Source of the DNA: Montifringilla adamsi
Taxonomy: Eukaryota > Chordata > Aves > Passeriformes > Passeridae
Length of the DNA: 64,000 nt
Reading direction: 5' to 3'
NCBI GenBank assembly: GCA_017590115.1
Contig: JAGGNK010006559.1
Coordinates: 8,793,784 to 8,857,783, forward strand
The notes under the pieces were generated by a model. The model ran no database searches. It saw nothing but the letters and a program-made list of their open reading frames with translations, and was not told where the DNA came from. How positions within the stretch are numbered: position 1 is the first letter of the stretch; every line of letters starts with the position of its first letter. Position numbers and translations under genes: made by a program. Below, one piece after another: positions 50,026 to 63,500 of this stretch.

Positions 50026-53000
50026 TCTAGGACTAAGACTCACAAATGAAACTAGTTCAGATGTGTGGTCTCAAAATAAAAAAATTATACTGGGTCAAGG
50101 AACAGTGGAAAAGCTTAGCCCAAAGGCCATTTTTTTGGGCAGGAAGACAAGGTTAAGCATAAGATTAAAGATTTATCACATATCTGGGAATGACAGTTGA
50201 ACTGAATACAGATAGGTGAATTAAACATATTTTTCATGCAAAACCTGTATAATCAGGTTGTTACTGCAAAGATAATAACTTGGAATGAGAGACGAAAAGG
50301 TCTTGGCTTTATCATAGACTGGATATTTGGAAAACCAATTTCCTACAATCATAAAGAATTCTCATACACTTTTGAGAGTGGGCACTCATAGACAGGAACT
50401 GGAAAGTTACTTAATTCTGGCCATAAATTAAAAATTCTCTGGTTTAAACCTATCTTTGTACATAAGTAATCATTAGTGTGTTATCTGGAATGTATTTGAT
50501 TTGCTTCTAGCAGTAACGGGTTTATTAGAGGACAGTTACTGAGCTTGAACCAGTTATTCTGGTTCATTCACAGTGAATACAGGAAATGCTTTTCTTTCTG
50601 TTGTATCAATGTCTTCTAAAGGTGCTGAGAAGGACATTATTTTACTGAGTACAGAAATCACAAAGGATGCAAGCTAATAAAAATTACAAAAAGTTAAAAG
50701 AATAGCCAGTCACAGCTGCTATTTTACTCAAGACATGAACATGAAAAAGCCCTTCAGCGCTTCAGAATTGCATGATTTAAAAAGAATGCATGAATATATA
50801 AATATCATCCTTAGTCTTTATTTGCTAATCATGTTTCCCTTAAATTCCAAAAGTATATTAAATGAGTTCTGTCTACAAAGAATGAGCCTTGTTCTCCTTT
50901 ACTCTAGTGTGTTCTTACTTCTCACACAATGAAAATGAGTACCTTTGAGAAGATGCAGATTATCCCATGCTTTCCCTCATGATTCATGGATTAGGTTACA
51001 GGCTTGCCTTTCATTTGGTTTGCGTGTTGCATACTCATTTACAGCAGTGTGGAATGAAGGTCAAGTAAATTTGTCTGTTAACAATGTACACTCAAATGAG
51101 ATAAACAGAAATTCAACAGAATACTAAGAGTCTGAGAAATGTAATGAACATTTAATTTACCTGGCAATAATCAGAAACCAAAACAAAATATTAGGTGATG
51201 GTAGATATTAAATCAATAGGGAAAGTTAATTCCTAAACCAAGAAAAAATACAATTACTTATAGTCTACTTTCTATGTATTTATCTGATTCCTTTAAGACT
51301 TTATCAGACACTGCTCCCGAACAAACTTGACAGTAATTTTCTCACTGGCTCTGAATATTCATCATGAAAAGAACCAGTTTCCAAGCTGACAGACTATCTC
51401 ACAGGTTCTTGTATGCCCTTTTCAAATTTATTCACACTGGCCAGTAGTTCGTTCCATGGCTTGTAAAAAATGTTCTTTGTGAGAGCTGCTCAAAAGAGGT
51501 CAACAAAGTCTAGATCTCTGATTCTCCTGTGTTCTAATGGAAACTGCTTAATTACATCATTATGCAAGCAGTGCAATGAAGAGAAGTGAAATTATATCAT
51601 ACAATGTGTCTTTTAGGGGTACGTGTTTGACTTTTACCGTTTTAAGTTTTCTGGCAATTTGCCAAGTGGCTCATAAATTAACAAGACAAAAGACAAAGCT
51701 AAAGATAGATACTGTCCAGTTTTGTAAGATGCATAATTGTGGCTCAGTCTCTAGAAATTTACTTCTTTCCTCTGAATACTAGGGACTGCCTTTGGGTAAT
51801 ATAAATCTTTATGAAACTGAGTGGGTGTGAAAGGACTGCAGAGGACTCTAATAACCATTATACAGCATAATTTCTAGAATATCTCTGTAATGTGTTCAAA
51901 TCTGATAGTCTGCATTTGGTTCTTGTAGAGGAATTCTTCCCTCCACACACATATTCTCCCCATTTAAATGTCTTCAAATCAATGTGTCTCTTTGAAGCCA
52001 GTTTGCTTCAGGCATTATTTATCTCAGAGCAGAAGATGGAGTTGGATCAATAGAGCTTTCTCACTGGTCTCCATCTTTTCAGAAAAGCACACTGGATTGC
52101 TGTTCAAAAATGAGAAAAGAAAGGGTGGATACATTATTCCCTTAGAAGTTCACCTTGTTTTCTCAATGCTAATGATGCAAATGATTGGAACACATGATGC
52201 AAAAGTAAATTTCCAATTTTGAAATTTACAAGGCATTTAGCTGTGTACAAAGCCAGAAAGAGTATTCTCCATTACTTTTGTTCGTATGATGATGCCTGTA
52301 ATTTATTATTCAATTAATTATTAGTTTACTTGGAAAATTCTAATTCTATTCTTTATTGAAAAAATTCTAAAGATTTAATTGGGATGACTATACAGAAGTA
52401 GTAAAGCAAAATTCTGAGTCTTTTTTTTCCTTTCTTCTTGAAACAAACTTAAGGCCCATACTTAATTTCCAGATTTGAGTGTCATAGAACTGACAAGCGA
52501 ACAAGCATGAATATAGACAGAGGTACCAGAGATAAATTTGAAGATTATCCAGTTGATAATAATGGATTAATTCTCAAAATTGGCATAGTACAACAGGAAC
52601 TTTATATATCTTCAAGTTACTCATAGCAAGAGCATTTCTTCTTCATCAGCAACAATATAAAGAATGAACTATCTCTGTGTATGAATGAGAAGGACTCAAG
52701 AGTTATCTCAGAAACCTCAGTACAAGTTTTACTTCTGTGACGAGGGGGAGAAATGTTACCAATCTTTGTTAAATTTCTTTTTGACTTGAATAAACCTTAG
52801 AGAAAACTTTTTGTTTACAATGAAAGAGTTGTATCCATGCTTTAGAGAGTCTGATCTTCTACACAGTTTATGTTTCTTATTGTGACAGCACAAACAATAA
52901 TATTTTACAAATGTTTACCTATTGTTACAACTAAATATATGTTCATGTATTTAAGTTAGGAGATTAGAGATGGTTCTGATGGGAGTGTTTAGAAGACTGA

Positions 53001-54955
53001 TAAATTAAGCTGCCTTCAAATGTTAAGAACAAACCTTTAATAGATCCATTCATTCGTTACCAACACACTGCTTGCTAATGGTTTTCTCCTGCACATTAAT
53101 ATCCATTAGCACTATGAACTCACATAAGTTAACAGCTATGTCTGAAGTCAGTGGTGAGCACACCGTGTCCTGGTGACGATGTCATGTAGTTCACAATGAG
53201 TGCCATGCTCCTTGGTGATACTGAGCTACCAAGGTCATGATGACCAGCCCGGACAGTTCTCTGGTGAGACAAATCAGAGAGAAGATTCCTGTCTTCTCTG
53301 GCCTTCTTCTTCACTGTTGATGTTTTAGCCTTCTAGCTCTTTTCTCAGCAAACAGGGCTTATGTTGCTTTGGATCTTCTCGTTCATCCTTCTGGGGTATT
53401 TGGCAGAAGGTCCTGCCTATTGGCAGTCTCTTCTGCTTGCAGATTATTGGTGTACTCTCCCTCGAGCTTCACCAATGCTTCTTAGCCCCATTGCTGGTCA
53501 CAACAATCCCGTGTTTACATAAAATGCATATGCATGGTGTCTGGCTGTGCGATTACAGCACTACAAAACACCTGCTGCTGGTAACACTCTTTTAGTATGC
53601 TTATATTTGTTAGTTGTGATTGTATCCTGATTAAAACACATAAGTTTTATAGGTAGTACACTCAGGTCTCTACTTCAAATACTGCCAAGGAATTTCAGAT
53701 TACTAGGTGCTTTATGACCTTGAAGAACCCCTAACTTAAATTGTGCATTACATTGCTATTACCTATGAAATTGCAAAGATTTCATGAAATATGTCAGTGT
53801 GAAAATGTGTAGCTCTGTTTGTAAACATTCAGCTCACCAATAATTGCTAATTATAGAACGCTGTGGAAATCAGAGTTAATTTATTGCCCGGAGTACTTCC
53901 TAGAGAGGTACCATGATATATTCGACTATCCAAACAGCATGTTCATTGGCATTTTGATGAAATTATGCAGCAATTACTCCATAAGCACAGAAAGGATAAG
54001 CAGATTTAAAATATAATCTTGAATAGTTAATATGATTCAAAAATGGCCTACAGACATTAAAAAAAAAAGGAAAGGATGATGTTGTACATTTGCTGCAAGT
54101 GTTAAAAAGGACTGAGATGTGATTTATTTTTACACTGACATAATTAAATGTGAAATGTAGAGATTAAATAAAACAACCCAAGTATATTAGCATCTGCTTT
54201 TACTATTAATTTGTCACTTCTACATTTATTTTATCATTTAAGCTTCATCTTAATTTCTGATTTTCAGGAATATTATGTCTGTGATAAAAGATCTTTAAAC
54301 ATGTGGTGTTCTTTAATTAACTTACAGCCACATGAAAAAGAGAAAAGAAATAAGCATATTTTACAAGAGATGGTACTGATACCAGTTGTGGGCTTTTAGT
54401 CTGAAGGTTTTTTGTAAAGATGTGAAAAATGTAGTTGATTTTCTACAGTACTTTGCATTTGGAACTGACTTTCATATTTGATCAGTTGTGTGTATTTTAA
54501 TTAATTGCTGGTAAATATGTTTCTCTGTTAATTTTTCACATTTATCTTCATCTTCTGTCAGTATTCTTTCTTCAGTTCATCTTTCTTCAGTATTTCCTAG
54601 AAGAAGGAGTAAAAATATAGACACCCTTAAAAAAAGAAAATTAGATGCATTATTACACCTCTTTACTTCATCCAGCTAATGAAGAAGACTGCTACTGGCA
54701 TGACAAAGTATGTCCTACCAGAATTTCTGATAAAATTTCAAGATTAAAAAAATTAATATTTCAGATAATACACGCATATGTAGAGTTCTTAATCTAGACC
54801 AGAGAAACAGGAAGTACTATATATTTCATATGATGATACAAAGAAGATTAAAAAAATGTGGTTTTGTCTGTTTTGTCAATTCATTTTTTTATTTTACAAT
54901 AGCTAGAATTAAGTGAAAATTTATTTCTTTTTTTTTTCTTATATTATTTCTATAG
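50026..54955. other. AT-rich non-coding DNA
   Basis: No gene recognised outside the GC-richer block at 53125-53520, which is listed separately. Short open frames (for example 51576-51782 and 51968-52222) have no domain or splice support. Confidence 0.55.
53125..53520 (-). other. Unidentified GC-richer block, possible retrocopy
   Basis: About 400 bases stand out by near-balanced GC and several CpG. The minus strand reads in short open stretches (KKKAREDRNLL, ALVKLEGEYTNNL) that change frame and are broken by stops, as in a decayed coding sequence. I could not assign them to a known protein. No poly-T (reversed poly-A) flank is visible at the low-coordinate side, which weakens the retrocopy reading. 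A diverged transposon or a decayed exon cluster are alternatives. Confidence 0.3.
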
Positions 54956-54984
54956 ACCTTCCTGGAGAAGCTCTAAAGTACCAC
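54956..54984 (+). other. Candidate 29-nt microexon
   Basis: A 30-base pyrimidine-rich tract (about 54924-54950) ends at TCTATAG (54949-54955). Twenty-nine bases follow, and then a textbook GTAAGT donor (54985-54990) with A at +7. Two frames are open. One gives two nucleotides plus nine codons reading LPGEALKYH and ends in phase 0; the other reads PSWRSSKVP. The third has a stop. The splice signals are the best in the window, but a single short segment in 64 kb can match by chance, and no partner exon of compatible phase was recognised. I do not know a protein containing either peptide. Confidence 0.3.
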
Positions 54985-54990
54985 GTAAGT

Positions 54991-56552
54991 AATGTCTATA
55001 ATAACTGAAGAATCATACTGTTTTAAAATATTTCAATTAAAAAGCCAAAAGTAATCATTGGTATTTCTTCAAATGGCATGCAATTTAGACTAACAGTGAT
55101 TCATTAATAATTTGAGATGCTTCTGTGGTCTAAAATTAACTCAATCCCCTGTATATATATATTTAAATCCCTGATGAAGCATGAAGAGTTTAAAGGTATA
55201 GAAAACATGGGAGCTGAAAGTATCTCTCTACACAGTAAAGAATCTGTTCTGTGGGAAAGGAAGAGATTCAGGTTCAAAGACCTTCACATCAGCAACTTTC
55301 ATGAAGCATTAAATTCATTTCAAATGTATATTTCAGAGAAAAAGAAAAAATACATTCACAGAACAAACTAATGAAATTTTGTTAAACGTAATCAAGGATG
55401 GTTTGCATAGAAATTCAAAAGAAACAGTATGTGGGTTCAAATGTTATATAAATTCAAATATATATAAATGTTTATATTAGGTAGATACTTCTAACTAAAA
55501 TATTTCTTATGTCCTGAAAGTAAGCCAGGGAAGCAGTTTATACAAGAAAGTTGAGACTTGCGGTAGGTATCTTGGATGTTATCCTGAAATGGTACTTCTA
55601 ATAAGGAGCATCGCAGCACTAAGATGCACAAATTGCCACCTGCTGTGACATCGTTACAGCAAGTACAGGGGCGGTAATTATGGGAATTATGGAAAATAAA
55701 TGTGGAAGTCCTGCTGTTTCCAAACACCTGCTGATAGGTAGAATGCCTGCTCATATTTTCCTTTAAACATGATTTTTGCTTTTGTCTGAATCTTTAGAAG
55801 TAAGCAAACATTTTTGTGTATTGCTGAAGTCCTGCTGAAGAGGCAGACCAGATCAGGAAGCATGGCCATGTGCGCTCTGATTCTCACCATGAGTTTGAAT
55901 TAACCACAGCTCTGAAGAGAAGCACATAACCAAGTGCTATCCAGGCAGTGTTACTTCCCAGACTCAGAGAAGGTGAATACCAGTGAAACTTAGCAAGATG
56001 TGAATTAATGAAGTTTCATACAAATAGCTAATTTTAAGCTGATAGAGCCAGATTTCTAGTTTGTTATGTTATGTAAGTGATACCTATGGTAATCTTTAAG
56101 AGCAGAGGTCCAAAACAAGATAGTTGGAAAGTAGCAACCTCCACTGCTAATTTTTTGTATTTTTTCCAGTTATATATACTTAAGATGGATGCAGTTTCTT
56201 ATTAGATTCACACAACTCTGGTGAAAGGTGCTCAGTGTTTCACCAAGTTTGACGTTTTTCCTGTTACATTAAAGTGGGAATTTATAGACATGGGAATCTG
56301 GTAAGTAGTACAGCTCAAACAAATGGCAGCACTTTTTGAGAAAAGACAAAAATACATTGGGTTGCTGCATTCTTTTAAAAATCTAAATATATAACATCTA
56401 GTAATTTCTGGTATTTCTAAATGCAAGTGACATTGTGCATGAAACAATACACTTTAATTACTTAATGGTAGCAAGAAAATTAAGAAGTTGTGGGAAAATT
56501 GGTTTAATGACAAAATACAAATTAAGTATGTTATAATTAGAAATAATGGGTT
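54991..56552. other. AT-rich non-coding DNA
   Basis: No gene recognised. Short frames at 55117-55371 (plus) and 55491-55754 (minus) lack domains. Confidence 0.55.
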
Positions 56553-56703
56553 TGTGTGACAAGGTTTGGTAGTGGAGGGATTACAGGGATTTTTCTGTGA
56601 GAAGCTCACAGAAGCTTCCCTCATATCTGACAGAGCCCATTCCGGTGAGCTCCAAGATGGACTTACTGCTGACCAAGGCAGTGGTAATGCCTCTGGGATA
56701 ACA

Positions 56704-56710
56704 TATATAA
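56704..56710 (+). promoter_or_regulatory. LTR TATA box
   Basis: TATATAA follows the family's GGGATAACA word, about 150 bases into the LTR. Promoter activity today is unknown. Confidence 0.7.
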
Positions 56711-56960
56711 GAACTGGGAAAAACAGACAACTGCACAATTCTAGCCAGAGAGACCAGTGAAAGCAACAACCCAACAGACATCAAGGTCACTGGAGAAGGA
56801 GGTGGTCCAGGCATGGGAGCTGAGATTCCCCTGCAGCCTGTGGTATAGACCATGGAGAAGAACCTGCATCCCTGCAGCCCATGGAGGTCCGTGGTGGAAC
56901 AGAAATCCAGCCAGAGCCCAAGGAAAACCCCACACCAGAGCAGGTAGATGCCTGAAGGAG

Positions 56961-57137
56961 GCAGTGCCCCACGGGAGGCCCATGCTGGTACAGTCTGTTT
57001 CTGAAAGACTGCACCTTGTGGGAGGGACCTATGCTGGAGCAGTTCGTGAAGAGTTGGCTTCTGGGGAGGACTCACCCAGAAGTCTTAGAGGACTGTCCCC
57101 TGTGGAAGGGACCCTATACTGGAGCAGTGGAAGAGGG
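56961..57137 (+). repeat. Imperfect minisatellite inside the LTR
   Basis: A unit with a GGGAGGGACC..ATGCTGGAGCAG core recurs at 56961-57008, 57009-57050 and 57091-57137, with a more degenerate copy between the last two. Unit length varies from about 42 to 48 bases. Such internal arrays differ in copy number between LTR copies. Confidence 0.8.
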
Positions 57138-57370
57138 TGAGGAACTGTCCCATTGAGGAAGAAGTCATGACAGAGATATGTTATGGACTGACCACAGCCC
57201 CCACTTCCCATTCACCTATGCCCCTAGGGAGAAAGAGGTAGAAAATTGGGCGTGAAATTAAGCCTCAGAAGGAGAGGAGTAAGGAGAAGCCAGAAGAGGA
57301 GAGAAGTAAGGAGAAGATTTTTTTAAGATTTGTTTTTATTTTCTCATTATCCTACTCTGACTTGTTTAGT

Positions 57371-57376
57371 AATAAA
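57371..57376 (+). terminator. LTR polyadenylation signal AATAAA
   Basis: AATAAA in the R region, downstream of the TATA box by about 670 bases and about 185 bases before the LTR end, the order expected for a plus-strand LTR. Confidence 0.75.
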
Positions 57377-57561
57377 TAACACTAATCTTCCCCATATCAA
57401 GTCTGTTTTGTTCATGAAAGTAACTGGTGAGTGACTTCTTTCTGTCTTTAACCTTAACTTACAAACCTTTAATTTTTTATTTTCCCCTGTCCAGCTTTTG
57501 AAGAGAGTGACAGAGTGGCTTTGGTGGGCACTGGGTATCCAGCCAGGGTCAGCCCATCACA

Positions 57562-60500
57562 TCAGACTAGCAACATTTCTCCTGTAATGACAATTTCTTA
57601 TATAAGAGATAGTTGTCTTTGTAGCTCACTGGAAATATTTTAATTTTGGATATAAATTATTAACTTTTTAATGTCATTAAAATATCACTGCAAATTCAAA
57701 TTAAATAAAATTAATTATTATTACTTGTGGATCTGTTATTAAAAAGCAGAAGCAGTAAGAAAAATTGAATGAGAAATCAATTAAAATATTAATTTTAGTA
57801 TTTGTGAAATTAGTCAAGAAAGGACAAGGAAATAATATCTTGTATATTTTTTAAATATCAGGTTTTGCTTTATATTATCTATTTGGCTTTTGTGTGTCAA
57901 AACTGATTTTGTTCTGTTACTATATATTCTTTCTATCTGTTGACATTTTGACTATACCCCCTCTAACATAGGAAAGCAGATACTATTTTCTATTTCTGGA
58001 AATGCTAAGTTCTGTCATATCCCTGTCTTCTTCTTCCTGGGCATACTTATTATGAATTAATTATTGCATCAACTTCACCTCTTGCATTTTTCTGGTCTTG
58101 ATGACTTAATTGCTGTTTACAGTCACTTTTTAAGGTGTAGCATAGATATTATATGTAAAATATGTCTTAGAGGAGAGTCTTTTTAAAGTGCATTCCTTAC
58201 TCTGAGTTGCAAAGTTCTTGTCCTCACACATGCCTTTAAGATTTACTCTTTTTGGTATGTATTTCACTCAAGAAATGATGAAACTTACAAATATTAAAAA
58301 ATACAAGCAGCGAATGCTCAAGGGGGAACAATGTCAAAACTGGAAGACATAACTTCAAACAACTTCATATTTTTCTCTGTGTTGGAAGTTTCCAGTCATG
58401 AAAACAGAAGGAAAATATGCAGGTCTAGTCAACTTTATTGCAAAATTTTGCGTTCTGAAAATGGTATGAATTTCTTTTCTCAGTCAGTTCAACTGAATGA
58501 AATAAGCAACTATTTTGATGAAGCTACCATTCATTACAGTAGGCTTGTCTCCCACCAGTGTAGAGTTTCATATACATAAACACCTGACTATGTAAACTAT
58601 CTTGTTTACCATTTAAATGACAGCCTATTGTTGCAAATACTTTATTGTGAGAACTTTCAAGAAGGAAATTCCATAAAGAGAAGATGAAGCTGTATTTGGA
58701 AGGATGTAATATCTTAAGTTGCTTCTTACTTTAGATATGATGGACAAGTATTTCTTGGAATGTATTTCCTGAATTTATAGGCGTATTGTATCAGGAAATT
58801 CTAAAATAAGTAGAAATAAAATCTCACTAAGATTGAACTTAAACAAGCACACAAAAGCAACCAACAAAACAGAAAGCAACTCAAGTATTTTTCTATACCT
58901 GAAAAAATTTCTGGCTTTAATGACAGAGAAATAAGTGTGTTATCTTTTGCTCTCAGATGGATAATCTTTCATGTTGGTTTCTTCTCTTCCTTCCTACTTA
59001 GTTGGCAGGTCTATAATTGCCCAATATGTCCTTTTATAAATAAACTTTCAACTTCCTATAGAACATTAAGCTTTTGATTGTCCCTAATGACATGTCCTTA
59101 TTTATCTTCTCCCCAGCTTTTTGTGCAGCGTCTCAACTCTCCTGTAATGACTATGGTAGTATCAACTCATTATCTGCTCGTTTTGCCCATCCTTTGCTCA
59201 TTATATTGTTTCTGTTTCCCTGTAAATGTCCTTGGAATATTAGTTCTCTGTTTTCCCAGCAGAACATTTTTATGTGTGCAGCTGGTGAGCCTCCTTCAGA
59301 AAACCTCAAGCTTCCTCTCTGTTGCTGCACTACTCCAACAGTTTATTCCCTATTTTGACATGAAACAAGTACACACATAAAGGTACTCTGCTGAGGCTGC
59401 CTGCTGCCTCTCAACTGGAGATGTAAAAACCCAGCAGGAAAGGAACACCAGCTTCAGATTTCTTTTTGTTGCCCCCAACTGTGCAGGATGTTGCCATGCT
59501 GTTAAATCCAGCTGACTTTCTGGAAGATGTAAATTTACCAAGATCTGAGGGGGCTGTGATCATCCAAGTTCCTGATGCTATCTTCCATAGGAAGTCATAC
59601 CTATTCTTACCACTTGCCAGTTGTCAGTCTCCTCTGGCTTCTTTCCAGCCCTTCTCATTTTTTCTTGCTGACTATGACCAACACTGGGTACATTTTCTTT
59701 CTTTTGTTTTCAAAAAACCTTTTGATTCCAATTTGTTCACATATTTTTCAGAAGGGTGCCATAAAATCCACAAAAGCACTTTCCTTTTACCAGACCAACT
59801 TTCTTGGGTAAATTTTTCATTCATAAAAAATTGTCATATTTATCATGGCTTATATTAAGCATTTTCCCCAGGACACTTCTGTAAGGTGAAACTGTTTCTT
59901 TAATTTCAGTTGTGTGTGCTATTTGCAGCTATTGAAAGCTAGTATGCACTTTCATTTTTCTGAGGTTTTCTTTCTCATTAGGTGATTATTTATCTTAGTA
60001 TTTCTCTAGTTCTTTCTATTTCTGACACTTCATTCTGAAAACACCTCTTGATGTAGCTTTGTATAGCATTTCAGGCTGCCACATGTATAGCTTTTATTAT
60101 TATTTAATAATTTCAAAACTGATTCTAAGTAGAACTTAAAAGGGATGGGGTAGAATGCCAATTCATACATCAACCACATCTCAATGGAACAGAGAGTAAA
60201 TGGAGTAAACAGCAACGATGAGATTTATCAATTATGTTCTGATACTAGAGGCATTTGGAAAAATCTCTTATCTTTTCTCAAGGAGAAAGAGTAAATTTGA
60301 TTACTCTTCCTCCACTAATGTTCCAATTTTTTCTGTTGAGTAAGTGTGCCTCAAATAGATATTTCTGGTTTTTTTTTTTCTTCCATCCTTGATGTGGTTG
60401 GACTTTCTCTCTTTGATAGGGTATTCCAAAAGTTGTTTCTTAGTGTAAATAAATTGAAAGGCCCAGGGAAAGGCACTGTTGATTTGTAGGTATTATAAGC

Positions 60501-63500
60501 CTAAGTGTAAGAACAGCAGCCACTTTGCTCTTTGCAATGGGATATTTCTTTTTTGTGACCCTAAATGACATAAGAATCATGTTGGTGTCCATTTCACTAG
60601 AATCTTATTCAACTGGAAAATAAACACAAGTGTTCTTAGTTCTATCTAAGAATCAGAGGGCTATCAAGTGCTCTTTGTCATAGCCATAAGCAGTGCCATT
60701 TTGTCTGCTGTTTTTATTTTGAAATTACTTCCATTATAATTTTATTTTGTCTAAATTATAGACCTATGTTTTCAGCAAAGTATTTTCAGGTGTCACATCT
60801 CTGAATCACAGATGGAATTAAGCAAGTTCAGTTCCTGCTTTGTCCACAGTAGTAATGCAAACCTAGCAGACAGTTGTCAAAAGAGTGAAATTTAGAAGAC
60901 AGCAGGTGGAGCAGAAGACCTGGCAGCTGCACTGAATGTCCCCAGATCCTCCTTGGGACTTTGTTCTGTTTCCATGGAGGGAATGTTCTTAGGACAACTA
61001 GGAATGCATTTGGAATTTATTTTGTTCCTTAATTTAATTCAGAATGTATTGGGGTCATGTGCTCTGAAACAGACCCAGGCAGGGAATGAAAACAGAGAAA
61101 ATGGGGATAATTGAGAAATTTTGGACAAAAACCTAGAAAAGTTTATACCTTGACTGATCTGAAAACCCCTCAAATAACCACAAAACTAAGAAAATGAACT
61201 CAAGTTTATTGTCTTGAACCATTTCCTATAAAACCTCTACTCAATTTGAATAAATTGTGTTTGGAAGTACCCTAAACCACCACTGATGTGGTCCAATTTG
61301 ACTGTTAATAAGACCCCTCCATCCCCTGAGCACATTCAGGTCGTGTTGAAGTGCTGAATTTTAACTTCTGATAGGGCAGTGCAACAGCCCATCTTGAGCC
61401 AAACATGTCATAGCTTACAGTTTACCTGTGTACTTCCCACAAAATAGTTCTATCCTGCTTTTCTCACCTGGACAGATAGGCATTTTTTTTGTTGTATTTA
61501 TTATGGTACTTGTATTTCAAAGATATACAACAAAACCCCCCCTACAAATGACAGCTTGCTTGTCTGCAGAATCTTTGCATCTGGTAATGATGGCACATTA
61601 CTTTTTATACACTGTATTTTTATACACTGAGTACATTGTTTCTCTGGTCTTTGCAGATATTCAGAACTGTTTGCAACTAAATAATGAGATGTTTTTCTTT
61701 AGGATAAAGATTATTGAGTCTGCATGGATGTCACAGGTCTGCAGATTTAAAGTAAGAATATTTTGCTGTGAGAATGAATAAAAATTCCAGTCATCAGTTT
61801 AACCAAATATTTTTTTCTTTTAGGCTGTGTAGCATATTGAAAAGGGAAATTACATCCTAAAGAATTGTTCTTTAATTATTAAGAAAGTTTTGAGTTGAGT
61901 TTTGATGGGTTTGTGTTTGTGTGATCCTTTAATCTCCTCCTATTTGGTGAGCAGTCATGCCTCAGATTCATATTCTGCATTCAGTTTAAGTCCTATGTTA
62001 AAATTCATTTAATGTACACATTCAGCATATTTTATAATGATATCTCATCAAATGAAGAACAAAATGTGTGACTGAAGTATTACTGTTGTGACAAAATGCT
62101 AAATTTATAATAAATGCCCTTTGCAATGTATCATTGCACTATTTCACACTCCAACAGCTTTAACCCAGTTGCCCAAATTGTATGTCAGATGCATCAAGAT
62201 CATTGTATTCCACTACACTACAGGCAAGCAAAAATCCTTTTTGACTTTGGTGACAATGGAAATTATCCTCTTGCAAACAGGTTTTGTAGCTTTCTGAAAA
62301 ACTCTAGAATTTTACAAGAATTTCCTGTTAGCTGGACTAGGCACTGGGCATCAGATTTTTATTTTTTTCCTTATATGAAGTTGTTTCTGTCTTTTTTATT
62401 ATTTGTGGTATAATTTTGTTTATGTCAAATTTTAGATGCTCAGTCTGTTTATCTGAAAGCAGCATGTAAAATCTCACCTCAGAGACATCACATAAGGGTT
62501 AATTAATGCTTCTATTGTGCTTTGAAGTCTATAATGAAAGTCACTGCAGAGGCTGGAATATTGTTATTATCATTACCACTGTTACTATTTACAGTAGTTC
62601 ACACTGTTTTTTCTCTTTGTCTCTTGGAGTCCTTGATCCCTCTTACAAAACAAGCCTAAAAAGCACATACCAGTGATGTGAGCAAGATATATATTTAGTA
62701 GCTTTATACCCTACTCATGTGGCTCTTCATCAGTTTGCCACAGGGAAACATCTGTTGCTACATGTCACCTCTTTCGGATCTTACCCAATACGAAGTTTCC
62801 TTGTTTTCTATCTCCTTTATCCTCCAATGATGCTCTTTATTTTCTCTGGTTCTTTGTGATTTAATTTCTAATGCCTTGCATGCAATTCCTATAGTCACTT
62901 GCTCATTTTTATTAGGTTTTTCATTTCCCTGTCATTTTGTCACTGTTTCACCAGCCATCTGGCCTGCTAATTTTCCTCTGACTTTTAGTACTTTCCTCAT
63001 CATTGCCTCATGTACATTGGAAAGAAGTGATTACATCCTGCTGTCAGGCTTGGTTTTTAATTTTTTTTTTTTACCAAGATTACATCTTTCTTTTCCTCTT
63101 GCTTAGCTTTTATTCATGTAGTTCTAGGAAGGAAACAACCAAGTTTTCATAGAACACTGTTGCTGCATCTCTCTTCACAGAGAGAAGCAGGCACAGAACA
63201 CCATGAACTTTATAATTAAGAGGGAAAATTTAAAGCAGAAATTATCATAAAGGTTGCATTTCACCTCAATTAAAGTTAAAAGTCTACTTTGTAGAAATCA
63301 TCACCCCAGGAATTCCCTGGGAAGTAACTTTAATATTCAATAGAAGTAAACAGTGATTTTAGGGTATGATTTAGAATATCTATTTCAGATATCAATACAG
63401 GTCTGAGCTAACTTCTCTCCACTGACTATAGAAATTTTGTAGACTATAAGTTTAGCTGGAAAAACCTGCATTTGACCTGATGAATCACATACTCAGACTC

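Larger units (their letters stand above)
56553..57561 (+). mobile_element. Solitary LTR of an avian ERVL-like retrovirus
   Basis: A nearly complete LTR of about 1.0 kb. It starts near TGTGTGACAAGGTTTGG and ends at CAGCCCATCACA, so it has the TG...CA ends of retroviral LTRs. U3 holds a TATA box and R/U5 an AATAAA signal. The 3' part carries signatures of a common bird LTR family (AATTGGGCGTGAAATTAAGCC; GGCTTTGGTGGGCACTGGG). No viral gene lies on either side, so it is a solo LTR left by recombination between two LTRs. I found no clear target-site duplication at these borders. The ERVL-type class is recalled and not tested. Open frames of up to 164 codons inside it on both strands are composition artefacts. 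Confidence 0.85.

Noticed and set aside
56581..57140. Open frames of 164 (minus) and 127 (plus) codons
   Set aside because: They lie wholly within the solo LTR, on both strands at once, and reflect its GC-rich composition and minisatellite. They match no viral or host protein.
59074..59858. Cluster of plus frames of 94-130 codons
   Set aside because: They overlap in different frames, have no recognisable domain or splice signals, and lie in a pyrimidine-rich stretch that is poor in stops.
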